A stretch of DNA of 62,000 nt from Cryptomeria japonica (taxonomy: Eukaryota > Streptophyta > Pinopsida > Cupressales > Cupressaceae). This document shows, piece after piece, positions 33,603 through 44,106 of the stretch. The number at the start of each line of letters is the position of its first letter. The first letter of the stretch is position 1. A program made the translations under genes and the position numbers. The notes beneath the pieces were generated by a model, which was given only the letters and a program-made list of their open reading frames with translations, did not search any database and was not told where the DNA came from. Location: the NCBI RefSeq assembly GCF_030272615.1, contig NC_081409.1, positions 23,830,406 to 23,892,405 of the forward strand. Direction: 5' to 3'.

Positions 33603-34467
33603 GGACTGGTTTTCCCTCATTTTGTAAGAAGTTCTTGGATTGTTGCGAAAGCTCTGAAGGAATTTGCAAGAATTAATACAATGGATTAAAACTATTTTCA
33701 AGTTTCCTTGTGAGTGCATGGTCTCCTTCTTCACTTAATTTTGAAAGCTTTTAATTATGTCTATTCATTTTGCACAGCAGTTTTTTAATCAAGCATCTGA
33801 TAGAGCCTTCACAGTCCATACCATTAGAGGATAGCTGATTGCTTTTCCTTTCCGCATGGTTAATCTGGACTATTTTATGATTCAGTTAGATTATCAAATA
33901 TATATATCATGAATGTAGAAGTTCTAATATCGTATTTGGTAATATGAAAATCTGGTTTCTCCTTTGAAGATTGCACTAAGTTTATGCAAACATTGCATCT
34001 GAATGACTGATGATGCCTAATTTAGTTTCCTGGAGGTGTCTGTCTGTTTAATTGAATCTGCTGTCCTAGTTAGAATTTTCAGTCTCTCTCTCTCTCCCTA
34101 TCCTTCCTTTCTTTCCTCCCTATTTTATCTTTTCGGAAAATCTGCAGTCCTGCTAAATCAGCTTCAAATTAACCAGCATCACCTGAAGGAAAAGACCGTA
34201 AAAGGTCCCCGGGAATTTATACATAGAATTGCCAATTAAACGTAAGTCCCCTTGTGTTTCTAGCATAAACACATCAAGCCACTGAGAGATCCCGCAGTCA
34301 AGACCTGACAAAAGAAACCTTGAGGCTATCCCCTTTGATCAAAACGTATAAAATAGCATTAGGGATTCCCTTATCTCAAGAGAGAGTAGGATAATCAGTC
34401 GGCTATTCTATTCTGCATTGGCTGTATGGAGTTTGCAGCAATGCGATTTCATCCACGTCAACAGAAT

Positions 34468-34484
34468 TGGCGCTAGAAGGAGGG
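34468..34484 (+). other. Primer-binding site of element C (tRNA-Asn type)
   Basis: TGGCGCTAGAAGGAGGG lies four bases after the LTR end and is complementary to the 3' end of plant tRNA-Asn(GTT) as I recall it (CCTCCTTCTAGCGCCA). Confidence 0.75.
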
Positions 34485-34907
34485 CCTTGGAGCAATTTAG
34501 CTCAAGATCATATCAGCCTACTCTTGGAAAGAGCCGCAGAATCAGCTTTTACCCTTTCTCGCGTATAACAGACACTAGGAAGGCAGCTCAAGATGCAGTA
34601 TGGTGTTGCCCTGTGAATGCCCACTTAGCCTTCCCCTTGAACAGCTAGATCAGGGGCTAAATCAGTCATATATTGTGGATCAGTTACACTCCCTAGCTTG
34701 GAAGTCAGAGGAAGATCATCCCCTTTTCGGTCAGGTAAGCCGCACTATCAACCAGGAAGAGCAGAAGGGTTTGGCAATAGAGGTTGTGGTTAGAGAAAAT
34801 CTAGAAACGCAGCGGATTGCCACCATCCGCAAGCAAGTCCTCAAGGAAATCCGACTGTTTTCTTTCCCTCGCACTAGTATGTGTAACAGCGGGCCTGCCC
34901 ATTAACC

Positions 34908-36828
34908 CTCCTCAGCCAGAGAAGGATCCGCACCACATCCACAAAATCAACTCCAAAGACAACTCACGCTGGAACGAATTGGATCTTTCTCTCCGAAGAG
35001 ATTCGAAAGAGTCCAAAAATCAAGCCCAGAACGGGAGAGGTTTACTGGTTTTCAGTTCTACAGACGCAGGGGTTATCGCCAGACTTCAGATCCCAGTGAG
35101 CCCAGCTCGGCAAATCAGCAGTTCGCCACTCCAGAGAGTTCAGTTTTTACAGTTCCAGCGGTTGCAACTCCAGTTCCTATCACAACACAGATAAATCAGC
35201 CACAGATGGCGCACAATCCACCTGCTCCAAATGGTGCCACATGGTTGGTAGACAACCCGTCACCGCTAATTTTTCCAGCTTACCATGATATGCCCAAGAG
35301 CCCAGACAGGTTCTGTTCCATTTTTCATCCAAATGACCCAAACAGGACAGCGGAAGAGCATATCAAAATATTTGAGGATGCGTTGCGCAATAGACAAATT
35401 GAATACGCAGATGCTGCATGCAAGCTTTTTCCTTATTCATTAGGGGAAGACGCATTTTACTGGTTCATCCATTTACCGGTATCTTCTATCGACTCTTGGG
35501 AGAAGCTGAAGACAGCCTTCACAGGAAAGTATGGCATCCCTATAACCCCCACGGAGCTGTACAGGCAATTTGTAGAAGTCAAGAGACAGGAACACGAGCT
35601 TATTAGTTCCTTTAACAACAGGTTCCATAAGGCCTTCACCCGATTGCAAGATCCATATGTGGTGAGTGACGCTTCGGCAAGAGAAATCTATTATTCAGTG
35701 CTGGATTATTTGACAGCCATGTTCGTCCGACAATCACATCCTGCGCCGACTACGTTGACTGAGGCCTATGCTAAGGCTATGGAAATCAGTAAGGGACTAG
35801 GCCAAAATATCGTCGGGCCCTTGATGCAATTAGGACCCCCTGCTGCGTCTAGCCAAGTCTAGGGAATCAGTCAGGCTTTGGCCCATCAAACGCCCATTTT
35901 AAACCCGATCCCACAACTGGCATATCAGCCTCAGCAGCCCACCAGTCAATTGGTACTTCATCCAGGACCACCTATATCCCAAATCCTTCCTAAGCAGCCC
36001 ATCTATCTGCAGAATACCACTGTGTCATCAAGAACCCAAGAGGAGAAGGATGAAATGCGGGAGCTAACTGACCAAATGAAAAGGCTGTCCTCTGAAGTCA
36101 CTTATCTGCGAAATCAGAATAATCAGTTGCAAAGTAATCAAAGGAACCAACAACAGGGTCAGCACCAGGGTCAATACCAGAATCAAGGATATCAAAGACC
36201 CGCAAGGACATGGAACACCCGTCCCAACAACGGAGGAGTGCCTACTCCGCTTGACAATGCGCCAGTATCAGAAAACAGGCCAACAGATAGGGTATTTTTG
36301 GCAGAGGCAGCGCTTTCTAACTGGTGCAGGTTACACAACACTAACCAACACTCAGAGTTACAATACGACGAATTTCAGGTTGCTGCCAACATATTCCAAC
36401 GGGAGGTGGAGAACACAATACCTCAACCAGTGCTCCCTCCCTCTGGATTTGAAATAGTGCCGTCACCAAGGTATGACACCGCACTTGTTCTAGAAACCTA
36501 CATTCCCCCATTTTTCTTCCCCAGTCAGGATGAAAATGAGGTGGCCGACCCGAATCAGCCCATCGATGTAAATGCATTTCAGCAGTACCAGCGCGCAAAT
36601 CGGGGATATTACAACAATAACAACCAAAACAGCAACAACAGCCCTTACACCACTTCCACACCTCCCAAGGACATCCAGGTTCCTCCAGATCAGAATGCTA
36701 GTAATAACCCAAATTATCCAAAGGCATCGCAACAGTATGCGAGCCAAGGTCAGTCCCAGAAGGCCCCCCCAGCCAAGAATGCTCGTTCCGCAGAGCCAAC
36801 CAATTACTGTCACAAATCCAGGCTTTAG
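34908..36828 (+). pseudogene. Gag of element C
   Basis: The frame is open upstream of the first ATG (35206) back to a TAA near 34908, so the true start may lie upstream and be lost. The gag domain is at 35206-35800 (FHPNDPNRTAEEHI, AFYWFIHLPVSSI, ELYRQFVEVKRQ, SFNNRFHKAF). A single in-frame TAG is at 35860. The C-terminal part is Gln/Asn/Pro-rich with a short coiled coil (DQMKRLSSEVTYLRNQNNQL). A WCRLHNTNQHSE motif (about 36322-36360) resembles the C-x2-H...H...C finger of Tat gags, but the last Cys is Tyr. Pol overlaps in the +1 frame. Confidence 0.85.
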
Positions 36829-39800
36829 TGACAGGTCGTCCAGCAATATAGAGATCGCTAAGCTAGGCCAGTTGGTGGCAGACGAGTTCAAAAGGATTAA
36901 AGTCAACTTACCCCTTGCTGAACTAATGAAAGTCTCCGAAGTCAGGGACATGGTCTTGAATAGCCTTAAGGAACCCACACCGACTCAGTCCAAAGGGATG
37001 GACGACCACTCCGGACAGAGAATAGTACAAGGACAACCCCAGAAGATCAGTGGTGAGATAAGAGGACCAACAACTCCTAGGGGTGCAACAGTGAATTATG
37101 CCGCACCGCCTGAGTTCCAAAATGATCAACCTATGGAGGCTGGCTTTGGAGCACGTGCACGGGGAAGAACTCAGGATATCTCAATCATGAACAATGATAC
37201 CTTACCATCGGAGCCTACAATTAGCTTGTTCACCGAAAAGCTAGAACCCCCGCCTTTCCTATTAACTCTCCGAATCTTTGGTAAGAACTTGCACAACTGC
37301 CTCATTGACTCGGGAGCTTCAGCTAATGTTATGCCCTTGTCAGTATGTAGTGCTTTAGGCTTGACCCCCACCAAGACTAACCGAAAGGTTACCCAGTTGG
37401 ACAAATCTGAAGTAATTGTAGTGGGCGAGCTAAACAACATACACATGCAATTAACAGCAGATCCACGTATTCAGATGTACATCGATATTCAAGTGGTGGA
37501 CATCCCGGGGGCCTATGGCATGCTACTCAGCCGAGATTGGACCCGCGTCCTAAACGGCTGGCTGCATTCTAGTTTCACCCATATGTGGCTACCATGGAGA
37601 GGGGTAGCAAACCAGATCCGGATTGAGTCCGAACCTCGGCTCAAGCTGATGATTACGGAATATAATCAGGCCAATGAAACCCTATTCTTAGAATCAGACC
37701 TGGGCACATATAGGGCAGATATCGGGTCAATGAACGAAGTTTTATTGGTACAATGCTCAAACCCAGTCCAAAATTTCGGACAAATTGCAGAAAGTTATGA
37801 TAAGGAGGCCCCGTCGCCAGAGGAAGGTGAGTTATTCAGCAACCTCAGGGAATTCTTTTGCAAATGTGAGGGACCAGTGTCCCAACTTAACTATCAAGAT
37901 TCTATTGGGAATTTGCTCCTAACCAGTTGGTGCAGAGTTCACAATGCTGCCCATTCAGAAACAACTTGTTCACTATGCAGGGCAGCGTTGAGTCAGGCAT
38001 GCAAGAGACATTCAGAGGTGCTGCAAACTCATACTCTCAGGCCGGAAGACACCACACCCCCTGAGCGGCAAAAGTATGAAATCACAGGTCCGGCAACCGC
38101 AACAAGCAAGGTTACCAACCCAAATCAAACTTGGACCTTAAGGTTCGATGGCTCTAAATCCAAGCAAGGGGCTGGAGCAGGGGTAGAACTGATAAGCCCT
38201 ACTGGCGAAACCTATTTAGCTTCCTACAGACTACAGTTTCACTGCACCAACAATATAGTAGAATACGAGTCTTTAATTCACGGTTTGCTATTAGCCACCA
38301 AAAAGGGAGCCCAGATCCTGCATTGTTTCAGAGATTCCGAAGTGGTAGTCCGGCAAGTTCGAAGACAATATACCTGCCATGACAAGAGACTCAGTATTTA
38401 CCGCAATCGCGTGTGGGACATAATGGAGAGCTTTGATGCTTTCAACATCAAGACCATATTCAGATCACAAAACCAGGTCGCAGATTCGTTAGCCCAGGCC
38501 GCGAGCACGCTTGAGCCACTATCAATGCAAAGTTTGAAGAAATTTATAGTAGAGTTAGCAACAGTTTCATCAGTCCCAGACAACGTTACTAATTTTCAGG
38601 TGTTCGATGACGACAAACACATCATCGACTTCATTACAAGCTTAGATGTGTTTGCAACTCAGATTATAGATGAGGAAGAACCTCAAGAAGTCGAGATCGA
38701 CATAGAGGGAGTCTTGAATCTTAGAACAAATACGATTCCCAAAGGTATGGTGCAGTTAGAACGAATTTTTGACTGGGACCCGCTCAAGTCTCGCAAGGAA
38801 GGCACTGCAGAAGGAGGCGCTTGTGATAAAATCAATATCGGCACGCAAGAGAATCAAAAGAACGTACTGATTGGCAAAGTGTGTACGCCCCAAGAAAGAG
38901 ACGGAATCCTCAAAAATATGAGGGAATTCCCAGATATCATCGCTTGGAGGTATGAGGATCTCAAAACCTATGATACATCTGTGATAACTCATACCATACC
39001 CCTTAAGCCAGATTCAAAACCCTTCAGGCAGAGACAGCGTCCAGTGAATGCCCTCCTCGAACCATTGATATATCAAGAGGTAAAGAAGTTGCTGGCTGCT
39101 CGCATCGTCTTTCCAGTACGACATTCTACCTGGGTCGCTAATCTAGTCCCAGTAAGAAAGAAGAGTGGGGAAATCAGACTGTGTGTCGATTTCCGTAATC
39201 TAAACAGAGCATCAGAAAAGGATAACTACCCGCTGCCCTCCCTTGATGAAGTCCTGCAAATGGTCAACGGATCCCAGATGATGTCTTTCCTAGATGGTTA
39301 CTCCGGGTACAACCAAGTAATGGTCGAGTACGAGGACCGACTTAAGACTGCATTTACCACTAAGTGGGGGATATTTGCTTATCGGAGAATGCCTTTTGGT
39401 TTGATCAACGCAGGAGCTACATTTCAACGCGCCATGGACATCACATTCAAAGACCTTGTAGGTCGCTGCATCATCGTCTACATGGACGACTTGACCGTTT
39501 TCTCCAAGCAAAGGGCAGATCATGTGAATGACCTACGAAAGGTTTTCTAGCGCTGTCGTCGATTCGGGATATCTTTAAATCCAAGGAAATGTATGTTCGG
39601 AGTGACCGAAGGTAAGCTCCTCGGCCATGTTATCTCAGAAAAGGGCATAGCAATTGACCCTGATAGGACCAAAGCCATACTGCAAATCAATCTCCCTGCA
39701 AGTAAAAAGGAAATTAAGTCATATTTCGGAAAGATAAATTTTGTTAGAAAATTTATAACTGGGTTTGCCGAAATAGTTCGCCCTCTCAACGATATGTTGA

Positions 39801-41584
39801 AGAAAGACGCCAAGATAGAATGGACCCCAGCAACCAAAAGGGCGTTCGAAGAGATCAAGCAAGCAATCGTCCAGGCGCCAGTTCTGGTAAGCCCTGACTA
39901 CCTAAGGCCGTTTTACATTTATTCCTTCGCCTCTGAGCACACCTGTGCAGCAATCTTAACTCAGCGAAAGGAGGAAGGGGGTGAGCACCCGATAGCGTTC
40001 ATGAGTACTCCGTTGAAGGAGGCTGAACTAAGATACCCAAACATTGAAAAGCAGGCCTATGCGCTAGTCAAAGCCATCAGGAAGTTCCGGCATTATATAC
40101 TTAGGAGTAAGATATATGCCATAGTGTCGGATGTTGCAGTGAAGACATTATTGATGCAAAATGAGCTAGGTGAAAGAAGAGGCAAATGGGTGACCATCAT
40201 TCAGGAATATGACATTGAAATCCAGCCTATGAAGCTAGTACGAGGTCAGGCCTTGACGCAAACCCTCGCGTCCGAATGCTCAGGAATCGTGCATCAGCAG
40301 TATCTGATTGAACAGGTCTCTCCAGACAGGTGGTATGATGACATAATTTTCTACCTTCTTAATCAGAAATGCCCATCACACCTCAACCCAGTGCAGAAAA
40401 GGGCACTAAGGATGAAGAGTAGCCGTTTCATGCTGCAAGGTGCCGTCTTATACCGCAGAAATCATGAAGGCATTTACCTGAGGTGCGTAAATGAGGATGA
40501 AGCACGCCAGATTATAAAGCAGTTCCATACTAAGTTCGGAACAGGCCACGGGTCAGGCCTAGCAACAGCCCACCAAATCCTCAGGGCAGGCTATTACTGG
40601 CCTGCCTTATTCCGAGACACCCATGAACATGTGAAGAAATGTCATGTGTGCCAAGTATCCGCAACAAGGGAGCGAGCCCCAGCTATGCCACTCCGACCAG
40701 TCATAGAGGTAAAACCATTTGGCCAATGGGCGCTCGACTTCATAGGTACGATCAACCCGCCCTCCTCTGCGCAACACAGGTACATTCTAACCGCTTCTGA
40801 TTATTGCACAAGGTGGTCTGAAGCTCAATCATTGAAACAATGCAATGCTAATGCTGTTATTAAATTTTTAGAGGAGAATATCATTACACGTTTTGGCTGT
40901 CCTCACGCTCTAGTCTGTGATAATGGTTCTGCTTTTGCGTCATTAAAATTCTCAAATTGGGCCTTCGATTACGGGATCACTTTAAAATTTTCATCTAATT
41001 ACTATCCCCAAGGTAATGGTTTAGCGGAATCCACAAACAAAAACCTCCTGAGTGTGATTAAAAGGCTCCTAGACAAGAATCCGAGAGATTGGCACACCCA
41101 ACTCCGATTTGCCCTTTGGGCAGACCGCACCCGATGCAAGGCCGCCATTGGAACTTCTCCATACCACTTGGTATATGGCCTTGACCCCATCTTCCCGATA
41201 CAATTGAGAATACCAACTTTGCAGTTCATGGGCGAATACCTAGGAATCAATAACGCTGTGGAAGCTAGGTTGTCCCAGCTGTTATACTTAGAGGGAAAAA
41301 GAGACGACGCTATAAATAATTTTGCCAAACACCAAGAAGTGGTCAAGCGTTGGTTCGACAGACGGGCAAAAGTAAAGGCCTTTCGCATTTCCGATCTTGT
41401 CCTTTGTTGGGACAAAGCTCATGAAAGAAAGGGAGAGCACGACAAGTTTGATAATCTGTGGCTCGGTCCTTTTCAAATTTCAGAAATTTTGGGAGAAAAT
41501 GCATTCCGACTCAAGAACCTAACAGGCGAGGACGTTCCCTTGCCCGTGAATGGTCAATTCCTCAAGCATTATTTCCAGCCGTAG
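36572..41584 (+). pseudogene. Pol polyprotein of element C (one in-frame stop)
   Basis: One frame is interrupted only by TAG at 39548. Domains in order: protease (LIDSGASANVMPL, about residue 244); a WCRVHNAAHSETTC finger-like motif (about 452); an RNase H-like domain (LRFDGSKSKQGAGAGV, VEYESLIHGL, RDSEVVV, NQVADSLA; about 517-650) with the D-E-D-D residues; reverse transcriptase (RLCVDFRNLNRAS, FLDGYSGYNQ, YMDD at about 969). After the stop come the gypsy RNase H region (FYIYSFASEHTCAAIL, first catalytic Asp apparently absent) and integrase with H-H-C-C zinc residues and an intact D-D-E (LDFIGTINPPSS, VCDNGSAF, GLAESTNKN). The end has LPVNGQFLKHYF-type wording. The RNase H-like domain upstream of RT is unusual. 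The protein copies RNA to DNA and integrates it. Confidence 0.92.
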
Positions 41585-42360
41585 GCTTCCCTAAGCCTTT
41601 TCATTGTGAATAGTTGTTCTGTTTTCCTTTCTCGTCTTAGCTTAGTTTCTTGTTTTCCTGCTCTGCTTTGGGACCCCTGTCATTTTCTTGAAGGAAGCCT
41701 TCGCCGTGTACAACGTTGGTGCGATGCCAGATTGCTGTTACCATCTGTTTTTGGAATCCAAGCTCGAGGAGACTCTTGATTGATGGAGCACCCCATGATA
41801 CGTTCGGTTAGATCTAGATGACCTTTCTCTACAAGATCTTGTCCTAGTCAAAACCTATCCCCGATATCGTGATTACTGCACAAACACATATTAAAATTGC
41901 ATACGATCAGTTGCTAATCAAAGGGACACTATATCGATGAAAGGTCCGAGGCTATGCTTCAGCGACCACTGTTACGCTCAATCCCGCGTAGGCTTCACTG
42001 CCTACTATGCCAAAAAAAAAAAAAAAGAGAAGAGAGGAAAAGGAAATCGATCAAGCACTCTGAAATCAAGCGCTAAACGTAAAATTGGCAAAAGGGAATG
42101 CAGGCATCTCTGTCGGTATAAAAAGAAAAAGGGGTAAAACCTTCTTGCTGGAAACAGAGCAATCTCTGTGAGCTAACAGGCGATAACTCCGCCGGGGCTA
42201 TAGACGCTTGCTGGCAGCGGGGCTCTATCCAGGTTGCTTTTGGAGTATTAGCCCGTTGGACATCTCGACACGGTGAAACATTGATGCCACAACTTTTTCT
42301 AAGCTGGAATAAACTCCATTTGCACACACTAGTTAATCCGATTTGCGTGTGGTTTGATTT
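41585..42360 (+). other. 3' non-coding region of element C with purine tract
   Basis: No gene is visible. A purine run (A14 then GAGAAGAGAGGAAAAGGAAA, 42012-42046) is a candidate polypurine tract. The expected LTR start TGTTGTGCG does not follow; the recognisable LTR begins abruptly at 42361, so the U3 start and ORF of the 3' LTR have been deleted or replaced. Confidence 0.55.
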
Positions 42361-42913
42361 GAATGTAGAAGTTTTAATATCGTATTTGGTAATATGAAAA
42401 TCTGGTTTCTCCTTTGAAGATTGCACTAAGTTTATGCAAACATTGCGTCTGAATGACTGATGATGCCTAATTTAGTTTCCTGGAGGTGTCTGTCTGTTTA
42501 ATTGAATCTGCTATCCTAGTTAGAATTTTCAGTCTCTCTCTCTCTCCCTATCCTTCCTTTCTTTCCTCCCTATTTTATCTTTTCGGAAAATCTGCAGTCC
42601 TGCTAAATCAGCTTCAAATTAACCAGCATCACCTGAAGGAAAAGACCGTAAAAGGTCCCCGGGAATTTATACATAGAATTGCCAATTAAACGTAAGTCCC
42701 CTTGTGTTTCCAGCATAAACACATCAAGCCACTGAGAGATCCCGCAGTCAAAACTTGACAAAAGAAACCTTGAGGTTATCCCCTTTGATCAAAACGTATA
42801 AAATAGCATTAGGGATTCCCTTATCTCAAGAGAGAGTAGGATAATCAGTCGGCTATTCTATTCTGCGTTGGCCGTATGGAGTTTGCAGCAATGCGATTTC
42901 ATCCACGTCAACA
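42361..42913 (+). mobile_element. Truncated 3' LTR of element C (553 bp)
   Basis: It matches 33911-34463 over its full length without gaps. By eye about nine differences occur and all are transitions. It ends CGTCAACA next to the AGTCG duplication. Confidence 0.9.
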
Positions 42914-43200
42914 AGTCGTACGGTACACGAGTACAAGACATCAGGAGAGGTCGTACGAAAAAAGATATCCAAAACTCGTGCACAGGAAATCCGTACGCAT
43001 TCTGTACGTGTTGCCAAGCGCACAGCGATCGTATGGATAAGGGAGGTATAGAAGACAAGAAAAAGTGGACACCATACGGAGGAGATTGGACACTGTACAG
43101 CCACCGTACGGAATTGGTAGAGGGTTGCAGTGCAAGACGTATAGCATTCCATATGCAGCAGGCAGTGCTATAGGAGAAATTTTTTGCCATCCGTACTAAG

Positions 43201-43755
43201 TTGGGTGCAGAGTTGGCGTGCATTAAAAAAGTTGTATGGTCAGAAGAGGGAAGTATACGGGCCAATCAATATAGTGTAGAAGCAGCAGTTGGTCCAATGG
43301 TCCGTACCAATTGGCGGGTCACACTTGCAGACCGTTATAATAATGGTCAAGGACTAGACAAAGACAGGAAAACAGGGCAAAGCAGTTGCAGTTGCAGTGC
43401 AATCATGATAGCTATAGATCCAACCAGCGGCAACAAGAAGGCCAAAATGAGGCCAAAAGTGCAAAAGGATCCAGAGGTTATCATGGTGGAGAATGTAGCC
43501 TTTGAGAGTGTGACTGGCAGCGAAAGTCGTACCTGGTGGGAGGAATCTTCCCCCGACCATGTGATAAAGGAATCCCTCAGAAAAGCTCAGGTAGACCATG
43601 CCATCCAGATGCCGACATTCAATATTAAGGATTTTGAGCCGGTGCTACGGACTATGGTATCCGGATACAACCGCTACGAAAGGGCATCCATCATTCAGTT
43701 CCAGGGCTACACGGTACGAGTTTCATTGCTAGTCACTATAGAAAAGGGTAGATAG
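43201..43755 (+). CDS. Hypothetical protein in the 3' part of element E
   Basis: A 184-aa open frame with no recognised domain. The first third overlaps the GTACG-rich DNA and may not be coding; from about residue 80 the composition is protein-like (KVQKDPEVIMVENVAFESV, HVIKESLRKAQVDHAI, FEPVLRTMVSGYNRYER). It stands between the GTACG cluster and the coiled-coil ORF, downstream of where pol would end, so it may be an extra element E ORF. Partial or chance ORF is possible. Confidence 0.35.
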   Translation: MGAELACIKKVVWSEEGSIRANQYSVEAAVGPMVRTNWRVTLADRYNNGQGLDKDRKTGQSSCSCSAIMIAIDPTSGNKKAKMRPKVQKDPEVIMVENVAFESVTGSESRTWWEESSPDHVIKESLRKAQVDHAIQMPTFNIKDFEPVLRTMVSGYNRYERASIIQFQGYTVRVSLLVTIEKGR

Positions 43756-44106
43756 GACTTCATATAATCAAGACTTTGAGCTTGATATTGCTATCCCGTC
43801 CTGAAGGAAGTGACGGAAGTCTTTGAGCTTTCAGGAAACTTCATTTCCTTTGTCTCATTTCATTTTCAAAGGTTGTTACTGCTTTTTTATGTTGAATTGC
43901 TATCACTTTTTTGTGAAGAGAAAGGGATATTGGCTTTCTTGAAAGAAGAAGAAAGACTCCTGTCCCATCCCATTTTATTTTTAAAGTTGTAGTTAGATAG
44001 GGGGAGCCTTCCCTTAATTAGGAGAGTGCTACTCACACACTGTGGTTGAAACCACAATTTTGTATATTTCCCCAAGTGTACAAAATTTTCAACCAACACG
44101 TCAGAG

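Larger units (their letters stand above)
27403..34463 (+). mobile_element. 5' LTR of element C (7,061 bp)
   Basis: Its start is set by the AGTCG duplication and TGTTG; its end (CGTCAACA, 34463) is set by the primer-binding site at 34468 and by identity of its last 553 bp with the 3' LTR. It contains twin stem-loops, a hairpin array, a 3.6-kb ORF, the CTATTTAAG box and R-U5 with a (TC)n tract near 34080. This length is extreme for a plant LTR. Confidence 0.85.
27403..42913 (+). mobile_element. Tat-like Ty3/gypsy element C (15.5 kb)
   Basis: The element runs from TGTTGTGCG to CGTCAACA with the 5-bp duplication AGTCG at 27398-27402 and 42914-42918. It has a 7-kb 5' LTR with an internal ORF, a tRNA-Asn-type primer-binding site, gag, pol (protease, RNase H-like, reverse transcriptase, RNase H, integrase) and a truncated 3' LTR. 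It carries three in-frame stops in the LTR ORF, one in gag and one in pol. It is the youngest-looking coding element here and sits inside element E. Confidence 0.9.

Noticed and set aside
34600-35194. Separate small ORFs upstream of gag in element C
   Set aside because: Overlapping frames with no conserved motif; the gag frame itself is open from about 34908 and explains the coding-like composition.
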